A DNA stretch of 64,000 bases, taken from contig NC_063168.1 of the NCBI RefSeq assembly GCF_023159225.1, positions 50,547,776-50,611,775 on the forward strand. Direction: 5' to 3'. The position numbers and the translations under genes are program-made. The stretch's first letter is position 1. Every line of letters begins with the position of its first letter. Source of the DNA: Perognathus longimembris pacificus (lineage: Eukaryota > Chordata > Mammalia > Rodentia > Heteromyidae). The notes beneath the pieces were generated by a model. It ran no database searches and was not told the origin of the DNA. It worked only from the letters and a program-made list of their open reading frames with translations. Of the stretch, positions 10,291-22,869 are shown piece after piece.

Positions 10291-11205
10291 TAAAATGTTG
10301 GGGTCATTTAAACTGGAAGAGTGAGAAAATGCACTAAGAATATAATAATGGAATATTTTCCTGATTAAGCGGTTAAGCCTATTATTAAATGAGCTTATGT
10401 TGGCATGCAAGGATATTATTCAATATTTTGTTTTAATATTTAAACACTTAAATGGTGACTACAGCAGTTAAGAACAGTTATAAATATATTTATCATGACG
10501 AAAACTGCTCAATTTTGGACTGACTACTGGTAGCATGTCGTTTAAATTATAAAAAAATGTTTATGTTTACTCTATTTGGTCTTCTAAAGGTTGTATGGAG
10601 GTAAAACTAACATGTCTGAGTGTTCAGTGCTTCTTGATTAGTCAGTCAGCCCTTACATCCTTCTTTCCATTCCATCTGGCCCCTACCTGTGGCTCATTTC
10701 CACTTCCCATTTCCTTGATCACTTCTTTTCACTGAGTATTCTGGATGCATTTGTCCCTGTTCCCTTTATCACTCATCCCTCCTGCTACCCACATCCCCGG
10801 CATGACATTTTTTAAGTGAAATTTGTGGCTTCTTTATAGAAAATGTGCTAAGTTGAAGATGCTCAGTGAACATCTGATGAGTGAATAGATGAATAAGATC
10901 TGATTAATTGTTAATAATACAATAGCATTTAGGTGATAAAGCTAATAAACATGTCTTAAAACTTCTCATTGCTATCTACCTTTCTCATTACAATTGTTTC
11001 AAATAATAACAAGCTGTGAAAAGCTAGCTATGCCACAGGATATAAACTCTCTCAGGAATGGTGACCCACTCTCTGAAGGAGCACAATTATCCCTTAATGG
11101 AGTAGTTCTATAGGAAATGACTCATGGAATGCCACCATGTGTGGTCTAGTCAACAAAGAAGTCCTATTTTAAAAGAAAGGAAACAAAGGATGCTCCCCTT
11201 TCTTT
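10291..11205. other. intergenic DNA, possible L2 trace
   Basis: GATGCTCAGTGAACATCTGA then GAGTGAATAGATGAATAAG at about 10858-10895 resembles the 3' end of an L2 LINE in plus orientation. Otherwise nothing recognised. Confidence 0.35.
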
Positions 11206-11206
11206 T

Positions 11207-11265
11207 TTTTCTTATTTATTGTCAAAGTGATGTAGAGAGAGGTTATAGTACTTTCTCTTTCCTTT
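11207..11265 (-). repeat. very short L1 3' end
   Basis: TATTGTCAAAGTGATGTAGA then GAGGTTATAGTACTTTC is the reverse complement of the last ~50 bases of the local L1, preceded by a T-run (its A tail). Confidence 0.75.
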
Positions 11266-11539
11266 AGGTTTCTTACATGAAGTTTCATGTCATGACTTGA
11301 ATTATAAGCCACAAGATATGGAAATTATGGAAATTATGATTATAAAACCCTATTTTTCTATTTCTATGTTACTTAATCTCTCTCTGTGTGTAATTGAGCT
11401 TACCTATTTCATTTTACAACATAGCTATCTTCAAATCTGACAAGAAGCTATTACTTGAGAGCTCACTGTCTTTGATGCTGATAAACCTTGAAACCAGAAA
11501 ATCAAATGGGTTCTTTGGCATAAGAAAATATTGACTGGA

Positions 11540-12225
11540 TCAGGAAAATGTGGTACATATACACAATGGAATTTTATGCCTCTATCAGAAAGAATGACAT
11601 TGCTCCATTCGTAAGGAAATGGAAGGACTTGGAAAAAATTATACTAAGTGAAATGAGCCAGACCCAAAGAAACATGGACTCTATGGTCTCCCTCATAGGG
11701 AATAATTAGCATAGGTTTAGGCTAGTCACTGCAGAGGATCACAAGAATCTAATAGCTATGCCCTTATGAATGCATAAGATAATGTTAAATGAAATGAACT
11801 CTGTGTTATGGAAACGAGTGATATATCACTGTTGTAATTACTTTCAACATGCCATGTGAAACCGTAGCTTCTATTGTTGATGATCCTCTTGTATCCCCTT
11901 CCTGTGGTTTTACCCCCACTATCACTGTATATTATCTGAATACATTGGAAACTGTATATCCTGGTATTAGAACTAGGAAAGTGAAAGGGAATACCAAAAT
12001 CAAGAGACTAAGGATAAAAAGACAAACGACTAGAAAAGCAATACTTGCAAAAACCGTTTGGTGTAAACCAACTGAACAATTCATTAGGGGAGAGGGAAAG
12101 GGGGAGAGGAGAGGGGAGAATGAGGGAGGAAGTAACAAATAGTACAAGAAACATACCCAAGACCTAACGTGTGAAACTGTAACCTCTCTGTACGTCACTT
12201 TGACAATAAAGAAGAAAAAAAATAG
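11540..12225 (+). pseudogene. L1 3' end: ORF2 last codons and 3' UTR
   Basis: Begins at ATCAGGAAAATGTGGTACAT, in the final ORF2 codons (MWYIYTMEFY motif). It runs through the ORF2 stop (GGGAATAATTAG, about 11698-11709), the 3' UTR and the purine tract to TTTGACAATAAAG. ORF2 is L1 endonuclease/reverse transcriptase; only the last ~55 codons are present, so this copy is 5'-truncated and dead. Target duplications AAGAAAATATTGACTGGA (11522-11539) and AAGAAAATATTGACCGGA (12343-12360) enclose this L1 end and the 12226-12342 segment together. Confidence 0.92.
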
Positions 12226-12342
12226 GAAAAAGAAATGTAACTGAGTGATAGATAATTTCCCTATCATATGGCCTGAGTGTGGTTCCAAGTACTACTCTAA
12301 ATAAACAAAATCTCCAAAAAAAAAAAAAAAAAAAGAAATAAA
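12226..12342 (+). repeat. tRNA-SINE-like segment attached to L1, with second poly(A)
   Basis: Between the A-rich tail of the L1 and an A19 run lies a sequence with tRNA-SINE-like parts (AGTGATAGATAATTTCCC, GCCTGAGTGTGGTTCCAAG) and its own AATAAA at about 12299. It lies inside the same target duplication as the L1, so it arrived with it, by 3' transduction or template switching. Confidence 0.75.
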
Positions 12343-12608
12343 AAGAAAATATTGACCGGAGCATGCAGTAGTTACACAGATAAAACTTTCTATATATCAA
12401 ATCCTTTTGAAACATTTATGCCTAATTTTATTTGCTTGTTTGTGAATGTCTGCACATATTACACAGTCCTTAAGGGCAGAGGTTAAATTATTAAACAATT
12501 TAGGATTCACACTGATGCATTTTCATTCACATCCTTCATTTTGGTTTTCCATCCTGTAGAGAAAATGTGTAGAATATTCTTAAATTATACTTAGATTTTT
12601 CTTTTTTA

Positions 12609-12863
12609 GTGCTGGTACTGGGACTTGGATTCAGCTCCTCACTCTTTCACTTGGCTTTTTTTCTTTTCTTTTTTGAAGGCTGGCATTCTACTAGTTGAGC
12701 CACAGCTCCATTTCCAGGTTTTTTTGTGTTTTTTTTTTTTTTGTAGTGAATCAGAGATAAGCATTTCACAGATGTCTGGCTGGACTGACTGAATTGAATC
12801 TCAATCCTCAGATCTCTGCCTCCTGAATAGATAGGATTACAGGAGTGAACCACCAGTGCCAGG
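12609..12863 (-). repeat. SINE-B, full length, T-rich expansions
   Basis: Right unit (ACTAGTTGAGCCACAGCTCC), linker and left unit (ATAGGATTACAGGAGTGAAC) are present. Poly-T expansions lie at about 12656-12676 and 12720-12742 inside the element. Confidence 0.88.
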
Positions 12864-13950
12864 TTTGAACATCAATTTTGAATTTATCCTTTTAAATCAC
12901 CAGCAGAGTTTATGAAGCCTTTGCTCCATACAATAATGTTTTATCTTTTATTTTTAAAAAATCTATCACATTTAACCAGTTTTAAGTAATTGGTCATTTT
13001 GATTTAAAAAGTTGTAGCTCTTTTTTTTTTTTTTTTTTCAAGAGCACGATGCTTTTCATGCTACTTTAGGTCTTTTAAAGTCCGTGTATACACCAGTAAA
13101 TCACTGAAAGATTTGTGGATCCCAGGGTTACAAGTGAATCCCAAGGCTCACACTTGGTTTCTTGCCAATTTAGTCTGTGCCTGGTTAGCTCATTTCTGTA
13201 CAAGTTCGTTCTAACGGGAAGGCGCGTACATATCCAGCCTACACATAGTCCCGCCGTCTCTGCTCCTTTACCACCACAGATCAGATGTCTTCCACGTTTG
13301 TTCTCTGAGACACAGCGGCACCCAGTGTGAACACCGGGGTGGCTCAGTGATGATTTATTCCTTCCAGCCCCAATTCATAATCGAAGTTCCTGCCATTGTG
13401 TAGTTGGTGGTGTTATCTTATACTCAAGATGAAAACCTCTGCATGTATGGTCTGGACAATACATTGATCTGACGATGAATGTTAAACTGTCCTATGTTCT
13501 GTATTAGCTTTCCACTGTTTATGTTCCTGAATGAGTGGCAGAGCCCAGGGATTTCTATCTACCCCTGTAGAACAGCAGGCAACCCCAGCCAGTGGTGTGA
13601 GTTTGGTAATATTCAGCAACACTTGGTTAGAACGGATTTGAAAGCAAATTGCTATGGTTCCAAGCCAAGAACAAATAAACAGCAAACACTGATGTGGCGG
13701 GCAGTACAGACATTACATAGCTATCCAAGAGCTTTTGTTTACAGCAAAATATCCTTCTAAAAAAATAGTGAGCACTCTTGATGATAAAAGTGAATTTAAA
13801 AAATCCATACTCTTTAAATAATTGAATGAAGACACTACATAAAACAAAAGGATGATTAACCTAAGCATTATAATTTTTAATTTCAAGGTATTCTTACAGA
13901 AATGAAATGATATGGACAATTATGGTAAAACCCTTGTGAGCTAGAGATTT
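12864..13950. other. intergenic DNA with T19 run
   Basis: A homopolymer T run occupies 13021-13039. The 13115-13760 stretch is more GC-balanced and has overlapping open frames of 60-93 codons on both strands. None carries a recognisable domain. Confidence 0.4.
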
Positions 13951-13957
13951 TTTTTTT

Positions 13958-14147
13958 GCCAGTCCTGATGCTTGAACTCCGGGCCTGAGCACTGTCCCTG
14001 GCTTCTTTTTGCTCAGGGCTAGCACTCTACCACTTGAGCCACAGCACCACTCCCGGCTTTTTCCGTGTACATGGTACTGAGAAATCGAACCTAGGGCTTC
14101 ATGCTTGCTAGACGAGCACTCTACCACTAAGCAACATTCCCAATCCC
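13958..14147 (-). repeat. SINE-A, diverged subfamily
   Basis: A T-tail then GCCAGTCCTGATGCTTGAAC to ACATTCCCAATCCC. The head unit reads ATGCTTGCTAGACGAGC instead of ATGTATACGAGGCAAGC, closer to classical ID. Confidence 0.9.
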
Positions 14148-16296
14148 ATGAGAAATCTTCTCAAGTTAGTAATGCCAATTCCATGAACAACATTATATTT
14201 TCTAGGCTTTTTATTAGCTTGATGCTCCAATGGGGTTACTTCATAAACATCAGGGAATGTTGAGTACATAGTGACGAGAACTTGACTTTCAATGATTTGG
14301 GCTGATTTTTTTTCATGCTCTGAGTTTTACATGTGTCCTACTGCTTACTCTTTCCTCCTAGAAACAGAATATACAAATCACCTTTTCTCAAAACGTGCAG
14401 GGAGAATGAGAGGTCACTCCAATGAATATAGGCTTTCATTTATGGGTAATTAGAAGGTTATGGAGTTAGCAGGGTGGAATGGCGTCAGCCTAGAATCCTA
14501 GTTTTTTGGAGGAAAGTAGAAATCAGGGAATGGAATTATTAGTTCATCCTAGCCATAAAAATGCAAGAGACTTCATCATAACCCATGGCCAGGTACACTG
14601 GTGTATAGCTGCCATTCGAAACTATAAAACACAATACCTGGGACAGTGGCATATATCTATCCTCCCAGAGATAAGAAGCACAAATAGAGCATTATAGTCC
14701 AGATCATCCTGGACATAAAGCCTATCTTAAAAATCATCAGCTCCAAAATGGACTGAGAAGCTTTGCCAATAATTCTGGGTAAAAATATGATTCCCACCCT
14801 TGAAACCAAAATGGAGACATTCTTTTGCAGCCTCTGTTTCCTCTGCTGCTCCAGTCTTAGCTTCTTCCTCTAAAAATATCAGCAAGACCTATCATAATTC
14901 AGCAAACCCTGTTAGCCTGGGACTGATGGATTTTAGAACTAAATTCTCTATGTCCTAGGTAGTCTCTTCAGTTTCAGGCAGATCTGGATGGTTGATCACC
15001 TTTCCTCGCCACCAGACACTTTTCCAAACATTCAAGGTCTAAACATTTTTAGTATTGCTAAAACATTCCTATTTTTCTCTGTTGTTAATATTTTGCCCTT
15101 TTGCTACATTAATCTTTGGAAGGATCAGACTATGTGTATGGTTCATGTTTCTTGAGTCAGTAATGTCACTAAAGCCATAATTGTTTATATCACAGGTTTG
15201 ACTAGCATTATTACAATGTTGTGGTACTTTGGTAAGTTTAATCAATTGAAGTAACATTTTTAACATTTTCTTAAAAAAATGAGATATAGATGTAGTACTA
15301 TTTTTCCATAAAATTGGTAAAAATTATTTTTGACAGCCTCTGAAACTCAGTATTCTTGTTTCTTATATCCTTTAACTTTGAAAATAAACAAGAGAAATGT
15401 CTCTTATCCAGGTTGGACTGGATATCTTGGTTGGAACACATCTACCATAGAGTCTCAGTGTTGATGTTAAGTGTACCCCAACAAGGTGCATGCAATGAGA
15501 TAGGTAGTAAAAGATAGGTCATAGAGTTGTGTTTTCATTTGTACTATAAGAGCGAAATGCTGACAGAATTCCAGAATGTCACCCCTGATTTGGCCTTATG
15601 TTCTGTCTGTTTTTTCAGGGGCACTTCTATTTTCAGTGCCTTCAAATTTACTGTTGCAGTTATTTTAGTCAAATATTCATCTTTCCAGTCACTTTTCCAT
15701 CTTTAGTCTTGTTTAGTCCTATTTCAGTGGATGGAAATGTAGTGGGAGGAACATCTGCATTGGGCATTAGGAGCTTTTTAAAATTATACTATTGTCTCTT
15801 CAAGCATTAACATTATACCTACAGTACAAGTAAAGAAAATAAAATAATGGTCACAAGGTATTTCTGATCTGATGTTGCTGAATCAAAATTGAAAGCTCCA
15901 CTCCTGATCACAAGTTTTATGCTATTTATATGGTGCTGATCTACTATGTGGGCAATTAACGTTCCCTGGTGAGACCTGGGAATCTGTATCAGTTTGACAA
16001 TTAACCTGTGTTCAATCGTTTCAAGCCATTCAACAATGCTTCTTGTTCTGTTTAATGCCTAAATAAAACTCAAAACATAGACACTTCAACTTCCCCAGCT
16101 GGTGTATAGCATACAAAGAAGAAAAAAGACTATGGGGCTTTTGAAAGATGAAAGGCCTGTCTCAAGTTTGAGTCAACCAGCACTACAAAGTTCATAGCTC
16201 CTTTCACATTCCCTTTGGTGTTTTATTTTTAGCCAAAGCAGGCATTATTTTCTGATTCACTGATTAGGTTTGTATATTTCCTTTTTATCTCTTTAT
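14148..16296. other. mostly unique intergenic DNA
   Basis: A weak B1-like trace on the plus strand at 14636-14735 (CAGTGGCATATATCTATCC, then AAGCCTATCTTAAAAATC) is the only repeat I can suggest. Short open frames lack motifs. Confidence 0.4.
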
Positions 16297-16410
16297 TGAC
16301 TCTACTATGTAAGTTTCATGAGAATAGTTTGTCTATCTGGTTTCCTGTTGTATTTCTAGTGTCTAAGTGCCTGGCAGAGTAGATATTGTTGAATGAGTAA
16401 ATGAATTCAT
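16297..16410 (+). repeat. L2 LINE 3' end
   Basis: ATGTAAGTTTCATGAGAATA, GTGCCTGGCAGAGTAG and GTTGAATGAGTAAATGAA follow the order of the conserved L2 3' terminus. An ancient mammalian repeat, inactive. Confidence 0.75.
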
Positions 16411-16578
16411 TTCTCCATGGCACAAAACAGTGAAACATAGAGGACTTTCATGGGAAAGTATAGTAGAAATTCTCTTTAAATAAAGTTTGTATACAGGGAG
16501 ACATAATACCTCTTTCAACAGATGTGTTTCTTTGGTATCACACAATATTCAGGACTTGTCTTATTAAAAGTCCCACTT

Positions 16579-16804
16579 GTCTCACCATGTTTTTATTCAC
16601 AAAGGACAAAGAGTGAACCAATGCAACAGTGATACTCACAAGATATGTTGGAAATGAACTTTACAACTTGGGGAGAGGTATTGAGGGGAGAGAAAGGAGA
16701 AAAATGAGGGAGAGATAATGATGTCAGACAAAAAATGTATTCATTACTTTACATATGTAACTTATGTAACCCCTCTGTACATCACCTTTACAATAAAAAA
16801 AGCC
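16579..16804 (+). repeat. L1 3' UTR end with short target duplication
   Basis: Contains CCAATGCAACAGTGATACTC, a purine tract and CATCACCTTTACAATAAAAA. TCCCACTT at 16571-16578 and 16805-16812 is the probable target duplication, placing the insertion next to the older Tigger-type element. Confidence 0.9.
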
Positions 16805-16813
16805 TCCCACTTA

Positions 16814-17129
16814 CAGGTTGAGTACCCCTTATAGGAAATTCTTGGGAACAGTGTACTTCTGATTTCTTCATAATTTGGGATATTTACATATAAACAATAA
16901 TGTATTTTGAGGATGGTACCTAGGTCTAAACACAAGACTCATTTATGTTTCATAAGCATGTTATGCATGTAGCTTGAAGGTGATTATGTACAATATTTTA
17001 TAACATCTATATTTTGCCTATGACTCACTATATGAGATCAGTTGTAGAATTTTGTATGACAATTAGACCAAGTGTAGAATTCTGGAGCCCTTTGGATTTA
17101 GGATTTTTAGACTAGAGATACTGAATCTG
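16814..17129 (+). mobile_element. Tigger/pogo-type non-autonomous DNA transposon (MER6-like)
   Basis: The left end CAGGTTGAGTACCCCTTAT and internal motifs TCTAAACACAAGACTCATTT and GCTTGAAGGTGATTATGTAC match an old mammalian Tigger-group element that I recall as MER6-like. The right end GATACTGAATCTG is the imperfect inverted complement of the left end. TA dinucleotides at 16812-16813 and 17130-17131 flank it, as expected for Tc1/mariner-class target choice. There is no transposase; at 316 bp it is an internally deleted passenger. The exact family name is uncertain. Confidence 0.75.
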
Positions 17130-17131
17130 TA

Positions 17132-18223
17132 TCACATTCCAAGAACATGCCTATTTCTAAATCCCAATAATAAAAATGACTAATAATCACTAATATTTTG
17201 TGTGCAAATTCATATACATGGAATGTTCCACCAGTGCTGTCAGGAGAAATATTCCTTCCTAATCCAGCCAGACATCTCTACGAGGTGGTAAAATTCAATT
17301 GCCCCTGGCAGAATGAAACAGCTTCACTATTCTTGCTAGCCAAGCATGAAATCTGGGCAATTTCAAAATCGTGCTTTCTTTCTAGGTTGATGCTGCATTG
17401 CTATGGGAATGGCCTGCAGCTCTGAGTGTGGTGTGCAAGCTGACAGCAGTGTTGTAGTGTATTTTTCAGAGATGGGTGGGTAGCTAGAATGGCTTGATGT
17501 TTTGTAATCTCTGGGGAATGGCACTCTCCTAATTTCTCCCTAGTCATCTGAAAGTCAGCGTGCAATGTGAGGATTAAAAGGACAAAAAAAAAGGCCACTT
17601 ATACACACATCTTGTTTCTAGAATTTATTTTATTTTGTTTCTTTGAGTTTTTTTAATCCACTGTAGGCATGATTTTCCCTGTCCTCTAGCAATGACCAGA
17701 TCCTCACAGTGCACCATTAGTTTGGATTTTGTATGTTATACCTGCTTAGTTTTGTAGCCAACACAGACACTTCAAGCATTACATGAAGCCTTATGCTCTG
17801 TATTTTTTTAAAATCATATCATGCTATAATTCGGACAGATGATGGTTTTGGCAAATAGATGTTGTTGTTGCTGTTAAATTTGTATGTCATCTGGGGACTT
17901 ATAGGATGATGCAGATCAGTATCTAAGTGTATTTTAGGGGGAAAATGAATAAACTGAAGAAACAAATTTTTATTGAATCCTAAATGTTCTCACTGCATTT
18001 TTTTAAAGGAAGGTCCATAGGTCCATAGACAAGTCTGAAATATAAATAGGGAAAGAGGAAGGTAGTAGAAAGGAGGTAGAGTGATCAAGCATTCAGGCTT
18101 GCTTGTGGGCTGAACTTCCAGGAATGGGGACTTTTAGGATTAAATCTGTGAAAATCTAAAGAAACGAGAAGGAAGATGATAGTAGATATTGGGAAACTAC
18201 TCACATGCAACTCTAATATTTAT
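17132..18223. other. intergenic DNA, nothing recognised
   Basis: Short open frames around 17198-17598 overlap on both strands and have no motif. Confidence 0.45.
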
Positions 18224-18330
18224 TTATTCATTGAGTCAATGATTTTTAAGCACCAACTATGAGCCAAGAACTATATTAGTGATAGAAATACAAGCCAAGG
18301 CACAGACAATCTGTCCAATCCACTTGTCCA
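18224..18330 (-). repeat. L2 LINE 3' end
   Basis: TATTCATTGAGTCAATG, TTTTAAGCACCAACTATGAG and GATAGAAATACAAGCC are the reverse complement of the conserved L2 3' end. Confidence 0.7.
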
Positions 18331-21300
18331 ATGGAATTGAACAAGCTAGAAATGAATAGGAACCTAAAATATCTTTTTAGTTAAAAAATAGTCACCACTG
18401 ATTTACCAGGAAGAGTTCTAAGACTCAGAGGTGATGAAGAGCTGAAGAGTTGACACTCTTACAGTATGCTCGACCACTTACAGCTCTCTAGAGGCTGCTG
18501 TATTAACTGCACCAAATGCTTTCCATTCTGTCCCTCCTCAGCAACTTCTCACATATTGTATCTTGATGAAGCAAGCCCCTCATCCTACTCTGTGCCCACT
18601 CAGCATGTGAATTTACATCCTACTCTCCCTACTTAAGGGTGTCAGGTTCAATTGCAACCTATTAGTGAAGTACAAACGATAGGAATGGCTGAGTTCACAG
18701 AGTCACAAAACTAAAGAAGTAAGTTGGTTTCTATAGAAATATATATGCTATCCTTTGGTTAGTGTTCAAATTAGTTCTGCATACTTTCCACTCTCAACAT
18801 ACTTGTCATGTTCTATTTTTTAATTTAATCACTCCCAAGCACATGTTATATTCCCTTGAGAGGGGTCCATACTCTATTTATAATCTCAACTCTAGCCTCA
18901 GCACTTTCTTTGGTGTCATTAACATCCTGGATTTTCTGTTAATACTTACATGAACAGAAATACCATCTGAAAATCAGTTGGTTTGAGCATCTGCTTTCTT
19001 AGATCAAGGACAAGTGGTTTGACCTTGTCATGATCTGAAACAGTCCGGGAGGGGGCAGGAGGTAGGGACTGGGCAAGCACTTCATAAATGATCATTTTGG
19101 AGGTATTTACTGTGCATTCTGTTTTCTTTCTTCTTTAAGGTTTCTTTTACCAATGTAGAGTAACATTGAGGTCTAAGAAAATAGCTGGACGAAGCTCGTT
19201 ATGAAGCTACTCCAGCAGGTAGACTTATTTCCCATTATCTAGTACTGAGTGTGGAGCATGGCTGATCCTGAAGGATAGTTTATTGGAATAATAAATTAGA
19301 TCAAGTAAATGCTTTTTATCCAAAGAAGGACAAAGATTTGCTCAAAGCTTGGAAATGTTTATTATAATTTAACCTATAGGGAATGTGATTGTAAACTGCT
19401 AAAAGCTTAAGAGTTTTGGAGAAAGTATATTCCTTTTGGATGTAGAAAAATGTATCAATACTTTCTTCATTCCTAGGAGACTAATTTTGGACCCAATCTC
19501 ACATTTATGGTCTAAGCAACTTTCTGGGTTATGTCCCTTTATTAACTGTTGTTCTACTTCCCCATCTATTATCGGGTTCATCAATTCCTATAAAACTCAC
19601 ATGTGTCTGCAATTTTTCAAATTAGATAATATGTTATTCTTACTATCCACCTGAGTAGAAAAGTTTTGTTTTCTAGAGAACCTGACTTTTAGTGTATTCA
19701 TTGCTTTCTGGGACCCAAGTTCACCTTGTGAAAAGAACTATTTGAACTTGTGAATTTCCTTGCCAGCGGGGGCCAAAGAACTTCCCTTTAGCTATAGTTG
19801 AGACAGTTTCTAAGGAGATAGATCTCCATTTGCTCTGTCCCTAGGCTTCCTCTGGCTGCTCAGACAGATGGCATAAATACTGAACTCTGTTGCATACCCT
19901 TTTGCCTTCAGAAATATTTTCCTACTGAATCCATCTTGGATCACAGCTCTTCTTAATATATTATCTTTTCAAATTTTTCAAGTACAGTATTATAGGAAAA
20001 GTATGATACTCTTGGTACCTATTTAGCAATTCAGTACACGGACATGGAAACTTATTGTAAACATTTGTTCCTGACCGGAATCAGAAAGGTCTTCCTCCTG
20101 ATACATTTTTAACTAAGCATACTGTCAACAAATTTAAAATTAATGAAACTGATTGAAAGAATTATGCCCACAGTTCCCATATAGATATACTGCTAAATGA
20201 ATTGATTTTGTTTCAGCTGCCTTTAAAATGATATGAGTTAATTATTTAACCAATGGAGTACTTTTGAAGATTTTGCTTAGTTCCAAATAAACTCATCAAT
20301 GTTGCTTTACATAATGAATGTTTATGTTTAGGTACCAGTAAAATAGCAAGTCCACTATCTAGCCAAAACAAATGGGACTATTAGTCAGTATGCCTGAGAG
20401 TAGTGTTTTATTTATAACAGACAGGAGCTATAGGTGGTTGTTTTCATTAGGAACAAATGTATCCTATGGTTTAGAATACCATAATTTCAGACAGAATGAT
20501 TTACAATACAAATCTAAATCATTCTAAAGAAGATCTCTCAGAACTATAGCTTGCCATATGTTCCTAAATGTCTTGACATTTAAAATGTGGATTGTTCAAG
20601 AATAACTTGATAGATTAATTGCCTTCTGGTTCAGACCTCAAATGTTCCCATTTTATTTTAATATTTTTCAGAGCTAGTATTAGTGGTTCCACTTCAAACT
20701 AAAAAATAGTTACTTATAGGGCTATCAAAGATGACCAAGTAGAGGAAAGGATACCTCAGTATGATGTGTCTAAATTCAAAGTGAAATGCCACATCTCACA
20801 CAAGTAGCTAGCCTAATATAAGAGCTTTACTTGATGGTCAAAACTATAAGCAAAGCTCTATCTGAATAAAATGGAAATGTACGCATCATGGGAACATTGG
20901 CACTGGCTCCCATTTCCTTGCAATGACTATCCCAAGTTATATATGACTTAGTGAGTGCTTATAAGTGGAAATGATACATATTAATCTGGAGTGGTGACTT
21001 TAATCCTTGTAATCAGACACCCTAGGTTTGGACATCAGTACTGGGGCTTAGAGGTGTGTCTGTCTTGACACTCCATCTCTGTGGTTTTTATTTTCTAAGA
21101 TGCAATGATATCAGACAATTGTTATTCAGAATGAAAAGGACACATTTGCATATGTAATGTGGTGGGCCCTCCATATAATTGTCTCTACCTTCATGAAAGA
21201 ATAACACAAGAATGCATGGCGAAGTGGCACTCTCCACCCATAGTTCTAGTTCTTGAATCACTCTGCTTAATTCTATAAGATTTTAATACCACATGACTAC

Positions 21301-21894
21301 CTTTATTTGCCAAATGAAAGCCTTGCACTGACCTTATTTTAGCTCTGTCATCCTGATTTGATTATGATCAAGGCTCCAAATCATTTCCCGGTTTCCTCTA
21401 TTTTGTTTCCTTTGTATATTTTAAGATAATTCCCATCTAAACATAGTCTGAAACCCAATGCTGGAATCTAATTAGTCCATCACCTGCTGCAGCGGCATGT
21501 GCCTTTATCTCATTATACCTCTCCTGAGAGCCATATGTCTGCCTCCAACATCAATCTCCCGGGTGATGATGGCCGCAAACAGTCATTTGACTCAGTATCA
21601 ACTGCCTCCCCTCCTCACCAGGCATTTCTTTGTATATTTCCCAAGGTAGAGCCATCTACAGTCTTCCTTCTTAACCCCATGCTGTGAATAAGATCTGAAA
21701 TCATACATTTCCTGTTCTATCCTACAGGCTGACTTTCCCTAGTGCAATGATACTGAAAGTAACCATGGTGTCATTGTTGCTTTTATTGTTTGTTTATTTT
21801 AAACTAAGTTTGGAGAGAACAAATTATAGTGATATTGTAGACAACTATGTGACCCAAACCAGTGATGTACTGGATTTTTTTGTTTTGGGCTTTA
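18331..21894. other. 3.5 kb repeat-poor intergenic block
   Basis: The longest stretch without a repeat I recognise. It is AT-rich overall, with a more GC-balanced patch at 21480-21690 (CTGCAGCGGCATGTGCC, GGGTGATGATGGCCGC). No open frame carries a recognisable domain. Confidence 0.4.
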
Positions 21895-22165
21895 ATTTTT
21901 TGTACTGGGGTTTAAACTCATTGAGCCATGTCACTAGCCCCTTCTCTGCAATTGTTATTTTGAGAACTGGTATCAGTTTTTGCTCAGGACTCTCTTGACT
22001 ATGGCCCTTCTATTTTATGCTTCCCATTGTAGGTGGGATGTCAGGCATGTATCCTCACACTGCTTCTTCTATTGAGATGAAGTGACATGAACTTTCATGC
22101 CTAGACTGAAATCACAGTCCTTCTGTTAGCATTCTATGATTACAGGTGTTAGCAGTGGCATGTAT
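21895..22165 (-). repeat. probable old SINE-B
   Basis: TACTGGGGTTTAAACTCATT at the left and TATGATTACAGGTGTTAGCA at the right match the ends of a minus-strand SINE-B. The middle is heavily diverged. Confidence 0.55.
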
Positions 22166-22225
22166 TTTAGATTTTTTAAGTTGGAAATTAAATACCTAAC
22201 TATTTTCTGGGGAAAAGCTTTTCTT

Positions 22226-22485
22226 TGTTTTCTCTCTTTCCCTCCCTCCCTTCCACCCTCCCTCTCTCACTTCCTCCCTTTCCCTCCCTTTACTACCTCC
22301 CTCCCTTCCTCCCTCTCTCCCTCCATCCATCCCTTTCTCCCTCCCTCCCTCCTCTCTCCTTCTTTTCTTTCTCCTTCCCTCCCTCCCCTATGCCTCCTTC
22401 CCTACCTCCTTCCTTCTTTCCTTCTCTTCTTCCTTCCCTTTTCCCCTCCTTCTCTCCCTCCCTCCTCTCTTTTTTGCTTTCTCTA
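22226..22485. repeat. 260-bp (CCCT/CCTT)n pyrimidine tract
   Basis: Nearly uninterrupted C/T on the plus strand, directly 5' of a minus-strand SINE-B, so it stands where that element's A tail would be. Long open frames across it are low-complexity translations. Confidence 0.93.
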
Positions 22486-22718
22486 TTTTACTCTGTGTGA
22501 AGTGAAGCTTCAATTTATGGTCCAAACACTGTTCTTTAGCTATTTCCGCTCAAAGCTGGCATGCTACCACTTGAGCCACAGCCCCATTTCTGGATTTTTG
22601 TGTGGTTATTTGGAGATAAGACACTCATGAACTTTCCTGAGCTAGATTTGAACCATGACATTCAGATCTCAGCCTCCTGAGTAGCTAGTATTACAAGTGT
22701 TAGCCACTGGCACCTGGC
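22486..22718 (-). repeat. SINE-B
   Basis: Contains TACCACTTGAGCCACAGCCC, GGTTATTTGGAGATAAGACA, CAGATCTCAGCCTCCTGAGT and the terminal TGGCACCTGGCC. Confidence 0.9.
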
Positions 22719-22869
22719 CTTGTTCTTACATTTATATCCCAAAATATGAATCCCAAATTCTATGCTTAAACCTTGAAAACTCCAATGCCAAACATTGAAA
22801 ACAAAAGTCTTGTGACATGTTCTGAATTTTCCACTTCGGCCCAATTGCTTTCTTTTAAAATTTTTCATT

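Noticed and set aside
22136..22630. 164-codon plus-strand open frame
   Set aside because: It is a translation of the (CCCT/CCTT)n tract and flanking SINE-B; only Ser/Pro/Leu low complexity, no domain.
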